From Thalassomonas viridans (GTDB taxonomy: Bacteria; Pseudomonadota; Gammaproteobacteria; Enterobacterales; Alteromonadaceae), in NCBI RefSeq assembly GCF_000948985.2, contig NZ_CP059733.1, forward strand, positions 1,550,001 to 1,614,000: a stretch of DNA of 64,000 nt, in the 5' to 3' direction. The notes below the pieces were generated by a model. The model did no database searches. It saw only the letters and a list, made by a program, of their open reading frames with translations, and was not told the origin of the DNA. Shown here in pieces: positions 39,073-48,206 of the stretch. How positions within the stretch are numbered: position 1 is the first letter of the stretch; every line of letters begins with the position of its first letter. The translations under genes were made by a program, and so were the position numbers.

Positions 39073-40440
39073 ATGCACAGTGACGTATCCTTCTCCCGGC
39101 TCAAACAATTCCCCCGGTTAATCTGGATTTTATTGTTTGGCGCTTTTATTACCCGCGGCAGCTATTACATGGTATGGCCATTTCTGGCGGTGATCCTGTA
39201 TCAGAAATTTGCCATATCCGCGACAGAGGTGGGGCTGATCTTGTCGGCGGCCGCCCTGGTGTCGGTGTTTATCGGTTTTGTCGGCGGCGCCCTGTCGGAT
39301 CATTTTGGCCGTCACCAGTTGATGTTCGGCAGCGGCCTGTTATATGTGGTGTCCTTTTCTTTGCTGGCCGGCGCCGATACCTTGCCTGAATATATTTTAA
39401 TTATCACCCTGTGCTCCATTGCCAAGGCTATCTGGGAGCCGCCGACTTCGGCGCTGATCGGCGACTTGCTTGACGATGCCAAAACCCGGGAATTGGCAAT
39501 GCAGGCACGTTATTTTGTCGTTAATGTCGGCGCGGCACTCGGGCCTATGGCGGGTGTCTGGTTTGGTTTAACCGGGCAGCAATCGAGTTTTTATATTACC
39601 GCCGGCTGTTTTGCCTTTTTGCTGGTAATACTGAAATGGGGTTTTACCCAACATGGCAAAGTACCGACAGCCAGCCAAAAAAGCGCCGGGAACAGCCCTG
39701 AGCCAGAAAACAGCCTTGAGCAGGAAAACAGCCCTGAGCAGGAAAACAGCCCTGAGCAGGAGAACAGCCCTGAGCAGGAGAACAGCCCTGAGCCTGAAAC
39801 CAGCCAGGCAAGGCAAACCCTGAGCATACTTAAGCAAGATCGTGTGCTGCAGTGCCTGATAGCCGCCAATATCCTGTGCATGTTTATCTATTCGCAAATG
39901 GATACTTCCCTGGTGCAGTACCTGACCCGGGCCGAGGTGCCTGATCTATTGAGTTTAATCTCCGCTATGATAGTCACCAACAGCCTGGTTATTATCTGTT
40001 TTCAGTTTGTCCTGCTGAAAATAATGACGGGGCTGGCGATTGTCACACGTATCCAAATCGGTTTGCTGATCCTTATCTGCTCCCAGGTCTGGTTGGCGCT
40101 TAATCCGCTGACTTTTTTCTGGGGCTGGATAGGGGCAGTCGTTGTGATGTCTTTGGCGGAAGCCATCCTGTTCCCGACCATGAATGTACATATCGACCGC
40201 CTGGCGCCGGATCACTTGCGTGGCGCGTACTTTGGCGCGGCTTCGTTTTATTCCCTGGGTTTTGCCATTGCCCCGTTTGGCGGCGGCCTGATTTTAGATC
40301 TCTTTGGCGGACCGGCCCTGTTTTTTAGCGGCGCCTTGTTGTGCCTGCTGGTGATTTATTTATATAGCCTGCTTGATAAATTACCCAGGCCCGAATTTAA
40401 CCCTGATTATAAAAAAGTCGGGCAAACGCAGACCGGTTAA
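39073..40440 (+). CDS. MFS transporter with NSPEQE-repeat loop
   Basis: About 455 residues, twelve predicted helices. The MFS motif A-like GGALSDHFGRHQLMFGSG follows helix 2, and the second half has DHLRGAYFGAASFYSLGFAIAPFGGGLILD. Resembles YdeE/MdtH-type drug exporters, with unknown substrate. The loop between helices 6 and 7 is enlarged by six tandem copies of Asn-Ser-Pro-Glu-Gln-Glu, making it strongly acidic and disordered. The ATG at 39073 has AAGGA 9 bases upstream. An in-frame upstream start at 39025 lacks one. Monocistronic. Confidence 0.85.
   Translation: MHSDVSFSRLKQFPRLIWILLFGAFITRGSYYMVWPFLAVILYQKFAISATEVGLILSAAALVSVFIGFVGGALSDHFGRHQLMFGSGLLYVVSFSLLAGADTLPEYILIITLCSIAKAIWEPPTSALIGDLLDDAKTRELAMQARYFVVNVGAALGPMAGVWFGLTGQQSSFYITAGCFAFLLVILKWGFTQHGKVPTASQKSAGNSPEPENSLEQENSPEQENSPEQENSPEQENSPEPETSQARQTLSILKQDRVLQCLIAANILCMFIYSQMDTSLVQYLTRAEVPDLLSLISAMIVTNSLVIICFQFVLLKIMTGLAIVTRIQIGLLILICSQVWLALNPLTFFWGWIGAVVVMSLAEAILFPTMNVHIDRLAPDHLRGAYFGAASFYSLGFAIAPFGGGLILDLFGGPALFFSGALLCLLVIYLYSLLDKLPRPEFNPDYKKVGQTQTG
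39691..39798 (+). repeat. Six 18-bp tandem repeats within the MFS gene
   Basis: Six contiguous copies of AACAGCCCTGAGCAGGAA (one to three mismatches in some) coding NSPEQE. In-frame units of 18 bp can expand or contract without frameshift. Confidence 0.92.
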
Positions 40441-40548
40441 GCCATTGCGGCCTGTTACAGGGAGGTAACCCCGGCAGCAAGTGTGCAATCAGTACCTTAT
40501 ATGGAATAAAAAGAAGGAGAATTTTGAACCTCCGTTGAAAAGAATTAG

Positions 40549-40727
40549 TGCTTCCAGAATGCCGCCGTCAATGTCAGCCCTTGAACACCGTGTGCTCAAG
40601 GCGGAAATAGCACATCACCCGTAGGCTTCCTGATACGAGCCAGGCTTGCACAATAGATAACGTTTAATTCCCTTTTGTAAAACTTATCGGCTCAGGGACA
40701 TAATTGACAAACAAACATCCCAGAAGA
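40549..40727 (-). ncRNA. ssrS: 6S RNA
   Basis: About 179 nt read leftwards, immediately downstream of zapA as in E. coli. The ends pair (CTTCTGGGATG with CATTCTGGAAG, using G-U pairs). Internal blocks match E. coli 6S RNA in order: CCCTGAGCCGATA, GAAGCCT, CCTTGAGC...GTTCAAGG and GGCGGCAT. 6S RNA mimics an open promoter and sequesters sigma-70 RNA polymerase in stationary phase. Ends are given to within a few bases. A weak hairpin followed by TTCTTTTTATT (40505-40535) may terminate it. The rest of 40441-40548 shows no gene. Confidence 0.93.
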
Positions 40728-40837
40728 CTGAACTCATTATAGCTAAACATTCTTGGCGAATGTAAGTATTTTCTTGTGATAAAAGCCGTGAATTGTGACT
40801 TTTTTTACTTGATTTTTAGCGCCGTTTTGACTCCGCA

Positions 40838-41158
40838 TCATTGCGCGTCGTTTTTTTGCTCGACTTTTTGTTCGAGAAGGGCTTGCTTTATGGTCGATTG
40901 CAATAACTGGATTTGTTCCCGGGTCTGTTGCTGCTCGCGCTCTCTTTGCTGCTCTGACTGCAGCAGGTCGTTGCTGAGATTAAGGGCCGTTAACAGCAGG
41001 GCCTGTTCCAGAGTAGCCACCGCCGGGCTGGTGCGGGTTTTTTCCAGGCGGGCATTCAATTCGTTGGCAGCAGCAAGCAATGCGGCTTCCTGACCTTGCG
41101 GGCAGGCAACCTTTAACCTTCTGTCAGCAATTTTAATTTCAATGGTCTGCGGGCTCAT
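40838..41158 (-). CDS. zapA: Cell division protein ZapA
   Basis: 106 residues. Binds and bundles FtsZ at the division ring. The N-terminal beta-rich part (IEIKIADRRLKVACPQGQEAALLAAANELNARLEKTR) and the long C-terminal coiled coil rich in Gln (LLQSEQQREREQQQTREQIQLLQSTI) are typical. It is divergent from ygfB and followed by 6S RNA, the conserved gammaproteobacterial arrangement. Confidence 0.93.
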   Translation of the reverse strand: MSPQTIEIKIADRRLKVACPQGQEAALLAAANELNARLEKTRTSPAVATLEQALLLTALNLSNDLLQSEQQREREQQQTREQIQLLQSTIKQALLEQKVEQKNDAQ

Positions 41159-41497
41159 CGCGGCAACAAATTCCTGGTGATTTTATATTAAGGCGAAAAC
41201 GAAGGGCACCTTAACTTACTACTACTACTTAACTTATTGTATTCTACTGCTTGTTTTATTGAAAATTTTCTTGGTAAACAATTGTTTCTTCAAATAAACC
41301 GGCGTTTGCCTGCACTATAACGGTGCAGCCCTGACTATGCAAGGCTCAGGAGCAAGATATTCGCTGTCCGGAACCGCTTGTTATTAATACTGGCGAGTAT
41401 CTGCCGGCGCTATGCTTTTCTGGTATCCTTTTCTGGTATCAAGGCCAGGCTGGTGTTAGGATAGCGGCTAATTAATTTAAGGTGAAATTAGAGACTT
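41159..41497. other. Divergent promoter region of zapA and ygfB with short repeats
   Basis: No gene seen. It contains a 9-base direct repeat CTTAACTTA (41210-41218 and 41228-41236) separated by CTA triplets, and an exact tandem duplication of the 13-mer CTTTTCTGGTATC at 41415-41427 and 41428-41440. Promoters for both genes are expected here. Confidence 0.5.
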
Positions 41498-42076
41498 ATG
41501 GCTGACGAAACAAGATTAGACTTTGCCTCGGTGCAGGCAGTCATCACAGCTTCAGGTGTTAATGCCCACGGTGCGGAGTTGCACGGGGTATTAACGGGTT
41601 TGATTTGTGCAGGTTTTTCTTTTGATGATCATGATTATATGGCGATGATCAATGACCTGTTCAATAACGGTGAAGGTTTGCCGAAAGAGCTTAAAGATGT
41701 AGTAAAACAAATGTTTGGCGAGGTATGGCAGGATCTGCTTGATGAGTCGTACCGTTTTCAGCTGTTATTGCCGGATGATGACGAAAGTATTGTCGAACGC
41801 GGCCACGCCCTGGGTGTCTGGGTGCAGGGCTTTAATTTGGGCTTCGGGCTGCAACAGAAAAACAACCCGGTGTTATCCGACGATGTTAAAGAAGTGCTGA
41901 CCGATTTTGCCGAGATCGCCAACCTGTCGGACGACGTTGAAGAAGACGAAGAAACCGAACAGGCCTATTATGAAATCTCTGAGTATGCCCGGATGTCGGC
42001 CCTGTTATGTTTCAGTGAATTAGGCACGCCGCCTAATGAGCCGGAAGATCCCCAGCAACCTAAGACCCTACATTAA
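41498..42076 (+). CDS. ygfB: UPF0149 family protein YgfB
   Basis: 192 residues, all helical and very acidic, of the UPF0149/YecA family. ASGVNAHGAELHGVLTGLICAG at the start and HALGVWVQGFNLGFGL near residue 105 are signature parts. In Pseudomonas, YgfB affects beta-lactam resistance regulation, and its general role is unclear. First gene of ygfB-pepP-ubiH-ubiI. Its stop overlaps the pepP start (TAATG). Confidence 0.92.
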   Translation: MADETRLDFASVQAVITASGVNAHGAELHGVLTGLICAGFSFDDHDYMAMINDLFNNGEGLPKELKDVVKQMFGEVWQDLLDESYRFQLLLPDDDESIVERGHALGVWVQGFNLGFGLQQKNNPVLSDDVKEVLTDFAEIANLSDDVEEDEETEQAYYEISEYARMSALLCFSELGTPPNEPEDPQQPKTLH

Positions 42077-43473
42077 TGATGAAACACACCTTACTCCCTG
42101 TCAGTGAATTTACCGGCCGGCGTCAGCAGTTTTTTCAGCAGATGCCGGAAAATAGCGTTGCGCTTTTTGCCGCCGCCAAAGAAGTTACCCGCAGCAACGA
42201 TACCGAATATCCGTTTTGCCAGGACAAAAACTTTTACTACCTGACCGGTTTTAACGAGCCGGATGCCCTGCTGGTGCTGATTAAGCAAAAAGACCAGGAT
42301 GAGCTTGTCTGCCAGTCGGTGTTGTTTTGCCGGGAAAAAAATCCGATGCAGGAAATCTGGCACGGCCGCCGGGTCGGGCCCGAGCTGGCATCGGGGGAGT
42401 ATGGTTTTGACGCCAGTTTTGCCTGTGAAGAAATAGACGAGCTGGTGCCTAAGTATTTGGAAGGTAAAAGCCAGCTGATGTTTTGCCAGGGAGCGGATGA
42501 AGCGTTTGACCGCCGTGTACTAAACTGGAACAGCCAGGTCAAGGCAACGGTCAGGCAGGGGGGCAAGGCGCCTGCCGTGCTGGTTGATTGCAGCAGCATT
42601 ATCGAAGAAATGCGCTTAATCAAGTCCCCGGCCGAGCTTGATATTATGCGTAAGGTAAACCGCATCAGCGGCCAGGCGCACCAGAGGGCGATGGAAAAAA
42701 CCGCTCCGGGTAAGTTCGAATACCAGATAGAAGCGGAACTTTTGCATGAATTTGCCCGCCACGGCGCCCGCCATGCCGCCTACGGCTCTATTGTTGCCGG
42801 TGGCGATAATGCCAATATTTTGCACTACACCGACAACTGCGATGCCCTGAACGACAATGAATTGCTGCTGATAGATGCCGGCGGTGAGCTGGCAGGTTAT
42901 GCCGCCGATATCACCCGCACCTTCCCGGTAAACGGCAAGTTCACCAAAGAGCAAAAGGCCGTTTACCAGCTGGTGCTGGAGGCCCAGGAGCTGGCGATTC
43001 AGGCCATTGCCCCGGGTAAAACCCTGGCTTACCTGAACGAAATCACCTGTGAACACCTCACCCGGGGGTTACACGGCTTAGGTATTTTAACCGGCGATTT
43101 AGATGAACTGATTACCGCCCGCGCCTGTAAAAAATTCTTTATCCATGGCCTGGGACACTGGCTGGGGCTGGATGTACATGATGTCGGCGATTACCAGGTA
43201 GACAAGAAACGCCAGCAACTGCGTTCCTTTGAGCCCGGCATGGTGATGACCATAGAGCCGGGGCTGTATATTCCCCTGCACGATGTTAATGAAGACGTCG
43301 CCGCTCCGGTGGACGAAAAATGGCGCGGCATAGGGGTGCGTATCGAAGACAATATCCTGGTAACTGAAAACGGTTACGAGAACCTGACGGTGAATGCCCC
43401 GAAAACTATCGAAGAGATAGAAACCCTGATGGCGAAGGCGGCAAACGCCCATGCGACAGCCGCCGGCCAATAA
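42076..43473 (+). CDS. pepP: Xaa-Pro aminopeptidase
   Basis: 465 residues. Removes an N-terminal residue preceding proline, using two Mn ions. Pita-bread-fold ligands are visible: LLIDAGGELAGYAADITRTFPVNGKF (two Asp), HGLGHWLGLDVHDVG (His), MTIEPGLYIP (Glu), and GVRIEDNILVT (Glu). The N-terminal domain begins FTGRRQQFFQQMPENSVALF. Two adjacent ATGs (42076 and 42079). Translationally coupled to ygfB, 18 bases before ubiH. Confidence 0.96.
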   Translation: MMKHTLLPVSEFTGRRQQFFQQMPENSVALFAAAKEVTRSNDTEYPFCQDKNFYYLTGFNEPDALLVLIKQKDQDELVCQSVLFCREKNPMQEIWHGRRVGPELASGEYGFDASFACEEIDELVPKYLEGKSQLMFCQGADEAFDRRVLNWNSQVKATVRQGGKAPAVLVDCSSIIEEMRLIKSPAELDIMRKVNRISGQAHQRAMEKTAPGKFEYQIEAELLHEFARHGARHAAYGSIVAGGDNANILHYTDNCDALNDNELLLIDAGGELAGYAADITRTFPVNGKFTKEQKAVYQLVLEAQELAIQAIAPGKTLAYLNEITCEHLTRGLHGLGILTGDLDELITARACKKFFIHGLGHWLGLDVHDVGDYQVDKKRQQLRSFEPGMVMTIEPGLYIPLHDVNEDVAAPVDEKWRGIGVRIEDNILVTENGYENLTVNAPKTIEEIETLMAKAANAHATAAGQ

Positions 43474-43491
43474 TTCAGGCAGGAACAGTTG

Positions 43492-44721
43492 ATGACAGAT
43501 GAAGTAACCGCAAATGCTTTAGCCGGTGAAGCGTTAAACCATTTTGATGTGGTGATTGCCGGCGGCGGTTTATCCGGGGCGTTAATGGCGCTGAGTCTGG
43601 CTGCTTTAAAACAGGCAAACGGCCAGCCGTTGAAGATTGCCCTTGTTGAAGCCAACCCGGTAATAAAAGACGTTTCCCTGAGTTTTGACGACAGGGTATT
43701 GGCCCTTTCCCACGGCACCAGCGCTTATTTGCAGGGTTTAGGCGCCTGGCAGCATTTGCAACAAGATGCCGAGGCGATCAAAACCATCCATATTTCCGAC
43801 CGGGGCCATTATGGCAAGGCCCGGGTGTATGCCGAAGATCACCAGGTGCCTGCTTTAGGTTATGTGGTGGAAATGGCGTTAATCGGCAAGGCCCTGCTGA
43901 AATCGCTGGCAGGTTTCAGCAATATCCACTGGTATCGTCCCGACACCATAGAGAATATCCACTGGCAAAAGGATAAAGTCATCCTGACGCTGACCTCAGG
44001 TGAGGGAGTAAGCGCCAACTTGCTGCTGGCCTGTGACGGCGGCATGTCGGTATGCCGGGACTTTGCCAATATCAAGGTACGCCAGCACAGCTATCAGCAG
44101 TCGGCCCTGATTGCCAATGTCAGTACCGCCAAGCCCCATGCAGGCATTGCCTATGAGCGCTTTACCGAAACCGGGCCTATCGCCATGTTGCCCTTATCCG
44201 GCGACAGATGCTCGCTGGTGTGGACCTTAACTCCGCAGCAGGCGGAAGAAGTACAGGGCCTGGATGACAGACGATTTAAACGGGCGCTTGAAGAAGCCTT
44301 TGGCAGTTACCTGGGGCAGATCACCCAGGCGGGGGAGCGTTTTGTTTACCCCCTTAACCTGATTCAGGCGGAGCAGCAGGTATATCACCGTATGGCGCTG
44401 GTGGGCAATGCTTCCCATACCATACATCCTATTGCCGGGCAGGGCTTTAACCTTGGGGTGCGGGATGTGGAGCAGCTGGCAGCGCTGATAAAAGAGGCGC
44501 TGGCGCATAACCAGGATATCGGGAATTTTGCCTTGTTAGGGCGCTATCAGCAGCAAAGGGCGTCGGATCAGAAAGAAGTGATCACCTTAACCGACTCTTT
44601 GGTGACGCTGTTTTCCAACCGCCTGCCGCCTTTGGTGGCGGGGCGCAATATCGGCCTTAAAGTGATGAACTATCTGTCGCCGCTGAAAAATGCCTTTGTG
44701 CAAAAGACCATGGGTTATTAA
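43492..44721 (+). CDS. ubiH: 2-octaprenyl-6-methoxyphenol hydroxylase
   Basis: Flavin mono-oxygenase hydroxylating C1 of the ubiquinone ring. 409 residues. GGGLSGALMALSLAAL near residue 23 (FAD), DDRVLALSHGTSAYL near 63 and GNASHTIHPIAGQGFNLGVRDVEQLA near 303 are the UbiH-type blocks. TTG at 43489 precedes the better ATG at 43492, which has AGGA 7 bases upstream. In the conserved order pepP-ubiH-ubiI. Confidence 0.93.
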   Translation: MTDEVTANALAGEALNHFDVVIAGGGLSGALMALSLAALKQANGQPLKIALVEANPVIKDVSLSFDDRVLALSHGTSAYLQGLGAWQHLQQDAEAIKTIHISDRGHYGKARVYAEDHQVPALGYVVEMALIGKALLKSLAGFSNIHWYRPDTIENIHWQKDKVILTLTSGEGVSANLLLACDGGMSVCRDFANIKVRQHSYQQSALIANVSTAKPHAGIAYERFTETGPIAMLPLSGDRCSLVWTLTPQQAEEVQGLDDRRFKRALEEAFGSYLGQITQAGERFVYPLNLIQAEQQVYHRMALVGNASHTIHPIAGQGFNLGVRDVEQLAALIKEALAHNQDIGNFALLGRYQQQRASDQKEVITLTDSLVTLFSNRLPPLVAGRNIGLKVMNYLSPLKNAFVQKTMGY

Positions 44722-44827
44722 CGGAACGGCTTACAGGCAAAGAATCTGAGTTAAGCGTTTAAGTAAGTATTTGCTAACTACTTATTACATTATTAATAAA
44801 GAATAGAACAGAGCAGAGCAAACAAGC

Positions 44828-46081
44828 ATGCAAAAATTTGATGTACTGATCGTAGGCGGCGGCATGGTCGGCCTGACGCTGGCGCTGGCCATTCGCAAGC
44901 AAAGCGAATTAACGGTTGCCGTTGCCGACACCCAAACGCCGGATGAGCTGACAGCGCAGCCGGAAATCCGGGTAAGCGCCATCAATGCCGCCAGCCAGCA
45001 AATTTTTACCCGCTTGGATGTCTGGCAGGATATTATCGGGCAAAGGGCCCAGGCCTATCAGCATATGCATATCTGGGATAAAGCCGGTTACGGCAAGCTT
45101 GATTTTAACCTTGACGATGTTACCGGCAGCGCTAAGCCTGAGCAGCTCGGTTGGATCATCGAAAACAAGGTGATCCGCAATGCTTTGTGGCAAAAGGCGC
45201 AAATGGACGAAGGCATCAGTTTTTTCACCGACGAGGCCGTTGCCAGTATCGGCGTCGGGGAAAGTGAGGTGTTTGCCAGTTTCGGTTCATCTATGCCGAT
45301 CACCGCCAACCTGCTGGTGGGGGCCGACGGCGCCAACTCCTGGGTGCGTAAACAAGTGAATATGCCGATCACCTTCCGTGATTACGACCACCACGCCCTG
45401 GTGGCCACGGTAAGTTGCGAGCAGGGGTATCAGGACACCGCCTGGCAGGTTTTCCTGCCGACAGGCCCGCTGGCGTTTCTGCCCCTGTATGAGAAAAATC
45501 TCTGCTCCATTGTCTGGTCCACTTCGCCGGAAGAAGCGCAGCGGTTGCGCGCCCTGGATAAAGCAGCCTTTGCCAAAGAGATCACCGCGGCTACCGACGG
45601 CAAGCTGGGCCGGGTAAGCCTGGAAAGCGAGCTGGGCTGTTATCCGCTAATGATGCGCCTGGCACAGGACTTTGTAAAAGACAAAGTAGTATTAATAGGG
45701 GACGCCGCCCACACCATACACCCGCTGGCGGGGCAGGGAGTAAACCTGGGACTGCTGGATGCCGCCGCGCTGGCGCAAACCCTTACCGGACAGGTAACAG
45801 CAGAACAGGGCGCTACAGTAAGCCCGGATATCAGCGACAACCTCAGCAATGAAATTATCCTCAAGCAGTTTGCCCGCTGGCGTAAAGCGGAAGCGGCGGA
45901 AATGATCGCGGCGATGGAAGCGATCAAGCAGCTGTTTACCCCGCAACAGGAAGTGACTAAGCTTATCCGCGGCATAGGCATGTCTTTGCTGGATAACTTT
46001 TCCCCGGCGAAAAAGCACCTGATCCGCCAGGCACTGGGTTATAAAGGCCAGTTGCCGGAACTGGCCAAGTATACCGGCTGA
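44828..46081 (+). CDS. ubiI: 2-octaprenylphenol hydroxylase UbiI (VisC)
   Basis: Flavin mono-oxygenase hydroxylating C5 of the ubiquinone ring. 417 residues. GGGMVGLTLALAI near residue 10, EIRVSAINAASQQIFTRL near 46, and GDAAHTIHPLAGQGVNLGLLDAAALAQ near 295 match UbiI/VisC. It is paralogous to the adjacent UbiH and 106 bases after it, probably the end of the operon. No strong terminator is seen. Confidence 0.93.
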   Translation: MQKFDVLIVGGGMVGLTLALAIRKQSELTVAVADTQTPDELTAQPEIRVSAINAASQQIFTRLDVWQDIIGQRAQAYQHMHIWDKAGYGKLDFNLDDVTGSAKPEQLGWIIENKVIRNALWQKAQMDEGISFFTDEAVASIGVGESEVFASFGSSMPITANLLVGADGANSWVRKQVNMPITFRDYDHHALVATVSCEQGYQDTAWQVFLPTGPLAFLPLYEKNLCSIVWSTSPEEAQRLRALDKAAFAKEITAATDGKLGRVSLESELGCYPLMMRLAQDFVKDKVVLIGDAAHTIHPLAGQGVNLGLLDAAALAQTLTGQVTAEQGATVSPDISDNLSNEIILKQFARWRKAEAAEMIAAMEAIKQLFTPQQEVTKLIRGIGMSLLDNFSPAKKHLIRQALGYKGQLPELAKYTG

Positions 46082-46494
46082 TAACAGCTGGTAATAATAA
46101 AGCGTCAGCTTCGCCGGCCCTTACCCTAATAAACATTCCTTAAAACCCTTTGCCTGTGCTGCTACCGGTGCAGGCCGAGGGCTTGTATTAAGTGCTTGTG
46201 TTAAGCGCTTGTGCCAAGTGCTAAAAGCTGTCATTTGTGGCAGGTATTTTCCCCGTAGAATATTCTCCAAAATCGATAATTTTCGCCTGTTAAATTTGAA
46301 CTATATTTTTAAAAGGTGCTTTTTTGAAAATATAATTTGGTTATATCCTAATAGTTGGTTTTTTATTTGAAAATTGTGGTTTTGTCTGTTGAATCACCAG
46401 TTACTCACCGCTATAATCCTTGTCAATTTTGTAATTTTTCAGTTTTCATCCTAGCTTTTATCGGGATCAAAAACTCATTACCAGGTGAAACGCA
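46082..46494. other. Upstream region of gcvT with a 13-bp tandem repeat
   Basis: No gene seen. Three tandem 13-base units beginning GCTTGT lie at 46181-46219 (GCTTGTATTAAGT, GCTTGTGTTAAGC, GCTTGTGCCAAGT). Sequence from about 46260 on is AT-rich and should hold the gcv promoter. I looked for the glycine-riboswitch core and did not find it. Confidence 0.55.
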
Positions 46495-47577
46495 ATGACG
46501 AATAAAACCGTATTACATGCAAAACACGTAGCCGCCGGCGCGAAAATGGTTGATTTTCACGGCTGGGAAATGCCGATTAACTACGGCTCGCAAATAGAAG
46601 AGCATCATGCCGTGCGTCAGGACGCCGGTATGTTTGATGTTTCCCACATGACCATAGTGGACATCAAAGGCAGCGGCGTAAAAGCGTTTTTACGTTACTT
46701 GCTGGCTAATGACGTTGAGAAACTGAATGTCAGCGGTAAAGCCTTATACACAGGCATGTTAAACCATGAAGGTGGCGTGATTGACGATTTGATCGTTTAC
46801 TACCTGGCAGATGACTTTTATCGCTTAGTGGTAAACTCCGCCACCCGTGAAAAAGACCTGGCCTGGATGGCAGAGCAGTCAGCCGATTTCGACGTAACCA
46901 TTACCGAGCGCCCCGAGTACGGCATGATCGCGGTACAGGGCCCTCAGGCCAAAGCCAAAGTTGCCACGATTCTTGACGCCGAACAAACCGCAGCCGTTGA
47001 CGGCATGAAGCCTTTCTTTGGCGTACAGGCAGGCGAATTGTTTATCGCTACTACCGGCTACACGGGCGAAAGCGGTTATGAAATTGTAGTGCCTGAAACT
47101 ATGGCGGAAGACTTATGGCAGCAACTTACCGACGCCGGTGTTCAGCCTTGCGGTTTAGGTGCACGCGACACCCTGCGTCTGGAAGCGGGCATGAACCTGT
47201 ACGGCCTGGATATGGACGAAACCGTATCTCCTTTGGCGGCCAACATGGCCTGGACCATCAGCTGGGAGCCAAGCGACCGTGACTTTATCGGCCGTAAAGC
47301 CCTGGAAGCGCAAAAAGCCGCCGGCGACCAACACAAACTGGTTGGCCTGGTACTGGAAGAAAAAGGCGTACTGCGCAGCGGTTTAAAAGTTGTGGTTAAC
47401 GGTGAAGAAGGGGTGATCACCTCAGGTACTTTCTCGCCGACCTTAGGCCACAGCATTGCCATGGCCCGGGTGCCGCGTTCTATCGGCGAAACCTGTGAAG
47501 TAGAAATGCGTAAAAAACTGGTAACGGTTAAAGTGATCAAGCCAAGTTTTGTTCGCAATGGTAAAAAAGTTTTCTAA
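46495..47577 (+). CDS. gcvT: Glycine cleavage system T protein
   Basis: Aminomethyltransferase: takes the aminomethyl group from H-protein lipoate and gives methylene-THF plus ammonia. 360 residues. [34 protein letters not shown] at the N-terminus, [14 protein letters not shown] near 185 and [18 protein letters not shown] near 220 (with Asp of the folate site) are typical. AGGTGA is 6 bases before the ATG. First gene of gcvTHP. Confidence 0.97.
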   Translation: MTNKTVLHAKHVAAGAKMVDFHGWEMPINYGSQIEEHHAVRQDAGMFDVSHMTIVDIKGSGVKAFLRYLLANDVEKLNVSGKALYTGMLNHEGGVIDDLIVYYLADDFYRLVVNSATREKDLAWMAEQSADFDVTITERPEYGMIAVQGPQAKAKVATILDAEQTAAVDGMKPFFGVQAGELFIATTGYTGESGYEIVVPETMAEDLWQQLTDAGVQPCGLGARDTLRLEAGMNLYGLDMDETVSPLAANMAWTISWEPSDRDFIGRKALEAQKAAGDQHKLVGLVLEEKGVLRSGLKVVVNGEEGVITSGTFSPTLGHSIAMARVPRSIGETCEVEMRKKLVTVKVIKPSFVRNGKKVF

Positions 47578-47615
47578 ACTCTATTTAAACCAAATTGATA
47601 GTGTTCAATAATTAG

Positions 47616-47662
47616 CCCTGCTGTTTGTTAGAGGTAATAGATGCCAAACAATTTCAGCAGGG
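47616..47662 (+). repeat. Stem-loop between gcvT and gcvH
   Basis: 8-bp perfect arms CCCTGCTG/CAGCAGGG, with inner TTGTT/AACAA complement, in the 146-base gap. No T-tract follows, so an mRNA-processing or stability element is more likely than a terminator. Confidence 0.6.
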
Positions 47663-47723
47663 ATAATTAAATCCGGTTTCAAACAAAATTAACTAGCAAA
47701 GATAATAAATTAGGAACAAAAAG

Positions 47724-48113
47724 ATGAGTAACATTCCTTCAGAACTAAAATATGCAACATCGCACGAATGGGTACGTAACGAAGGTGACGGTACGGTAAC
47801 TATAGGCATTACCGAGCACGCACAAGAATTGTTAGGTGATATGGTCTTTGTTGAATTGCCTGAAGTGGGTGAAAGCGTAAGCACTGGCGACGATGTTGCC
47901 GTAGCCGAGTCGGTAAAAGCGGCGTCTGACATTTACGCCCCGGTTTCTGGTGAAGTTGTTGAAGTTAATGAAGACTTGGAAGACTCGCCTGAACTGGTTA
48001 ACTCTGACGCTTTCGGCGATGGCTGGATGTTCAAAATCAAGCTGGACGACGCTTCAGAGCTTAACGACTTACTTGACGCCGAAGGTTACGCAAACTCCAT
48101 CGACGAAGATTAA
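47724..48113 (+). CDS. gcvH: Glycine cleavage system H protein
   Basis: Lipoyl carrier shuttling the aminomethyl group between P and T proteins. 129 residues. The lipoylated lysine is Lys65 in AESVKAASD, preceded by the [19 protein letters not shown] strand region. AGGA lies 9 bases before the ATG. Its own terminator follows, so some transcripts end before gcvP. Confidence 0.97.
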   Translation: MSNIPSELKYATSHEWVRNEGDGTVTIGITEHAQELLGDMVFVELPEVGESVSTGDDVAVAESVKAASDIYAPVSGEVVEVNEDLEDSPELVNSDAFGDGWMFKIKLDDASELNDLLDAEGYANSIDED

Positions 48114-48137
48114 TTCTTTGTTGTGATATTCATTTTA

Positions 48138-48178
48138 AAGCCCCGCACTGTTTAGCCATGTCCGGGGCTTATTTTTTT
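48138..48178 (+). terminator. Rho-independent terminator between gcvH and gcvP
   Basis: AAGCCCCG/CGGGGCTT stem with a 17-base loop and ATTTTTTT. Lying inside the operon, it may lower gcvP relative to gcvTH, since a single gcvP is a much larger protein. Confidence 0.82.
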
Positions 48179-48206
48179 ACTGCTTGAAGTATAGGATTTG
48201 TTGTTT

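Noticed and set aside
42091..42363. Minus-strand frame in pepP
   Set aside because: Shadow of pepP with no independent support.
46082..46494. Glycine riboswitch before gcvT
   Set aside because: I could not find the conserved core of the glycine aptamer; the region is repeats and AT-rich sequence.
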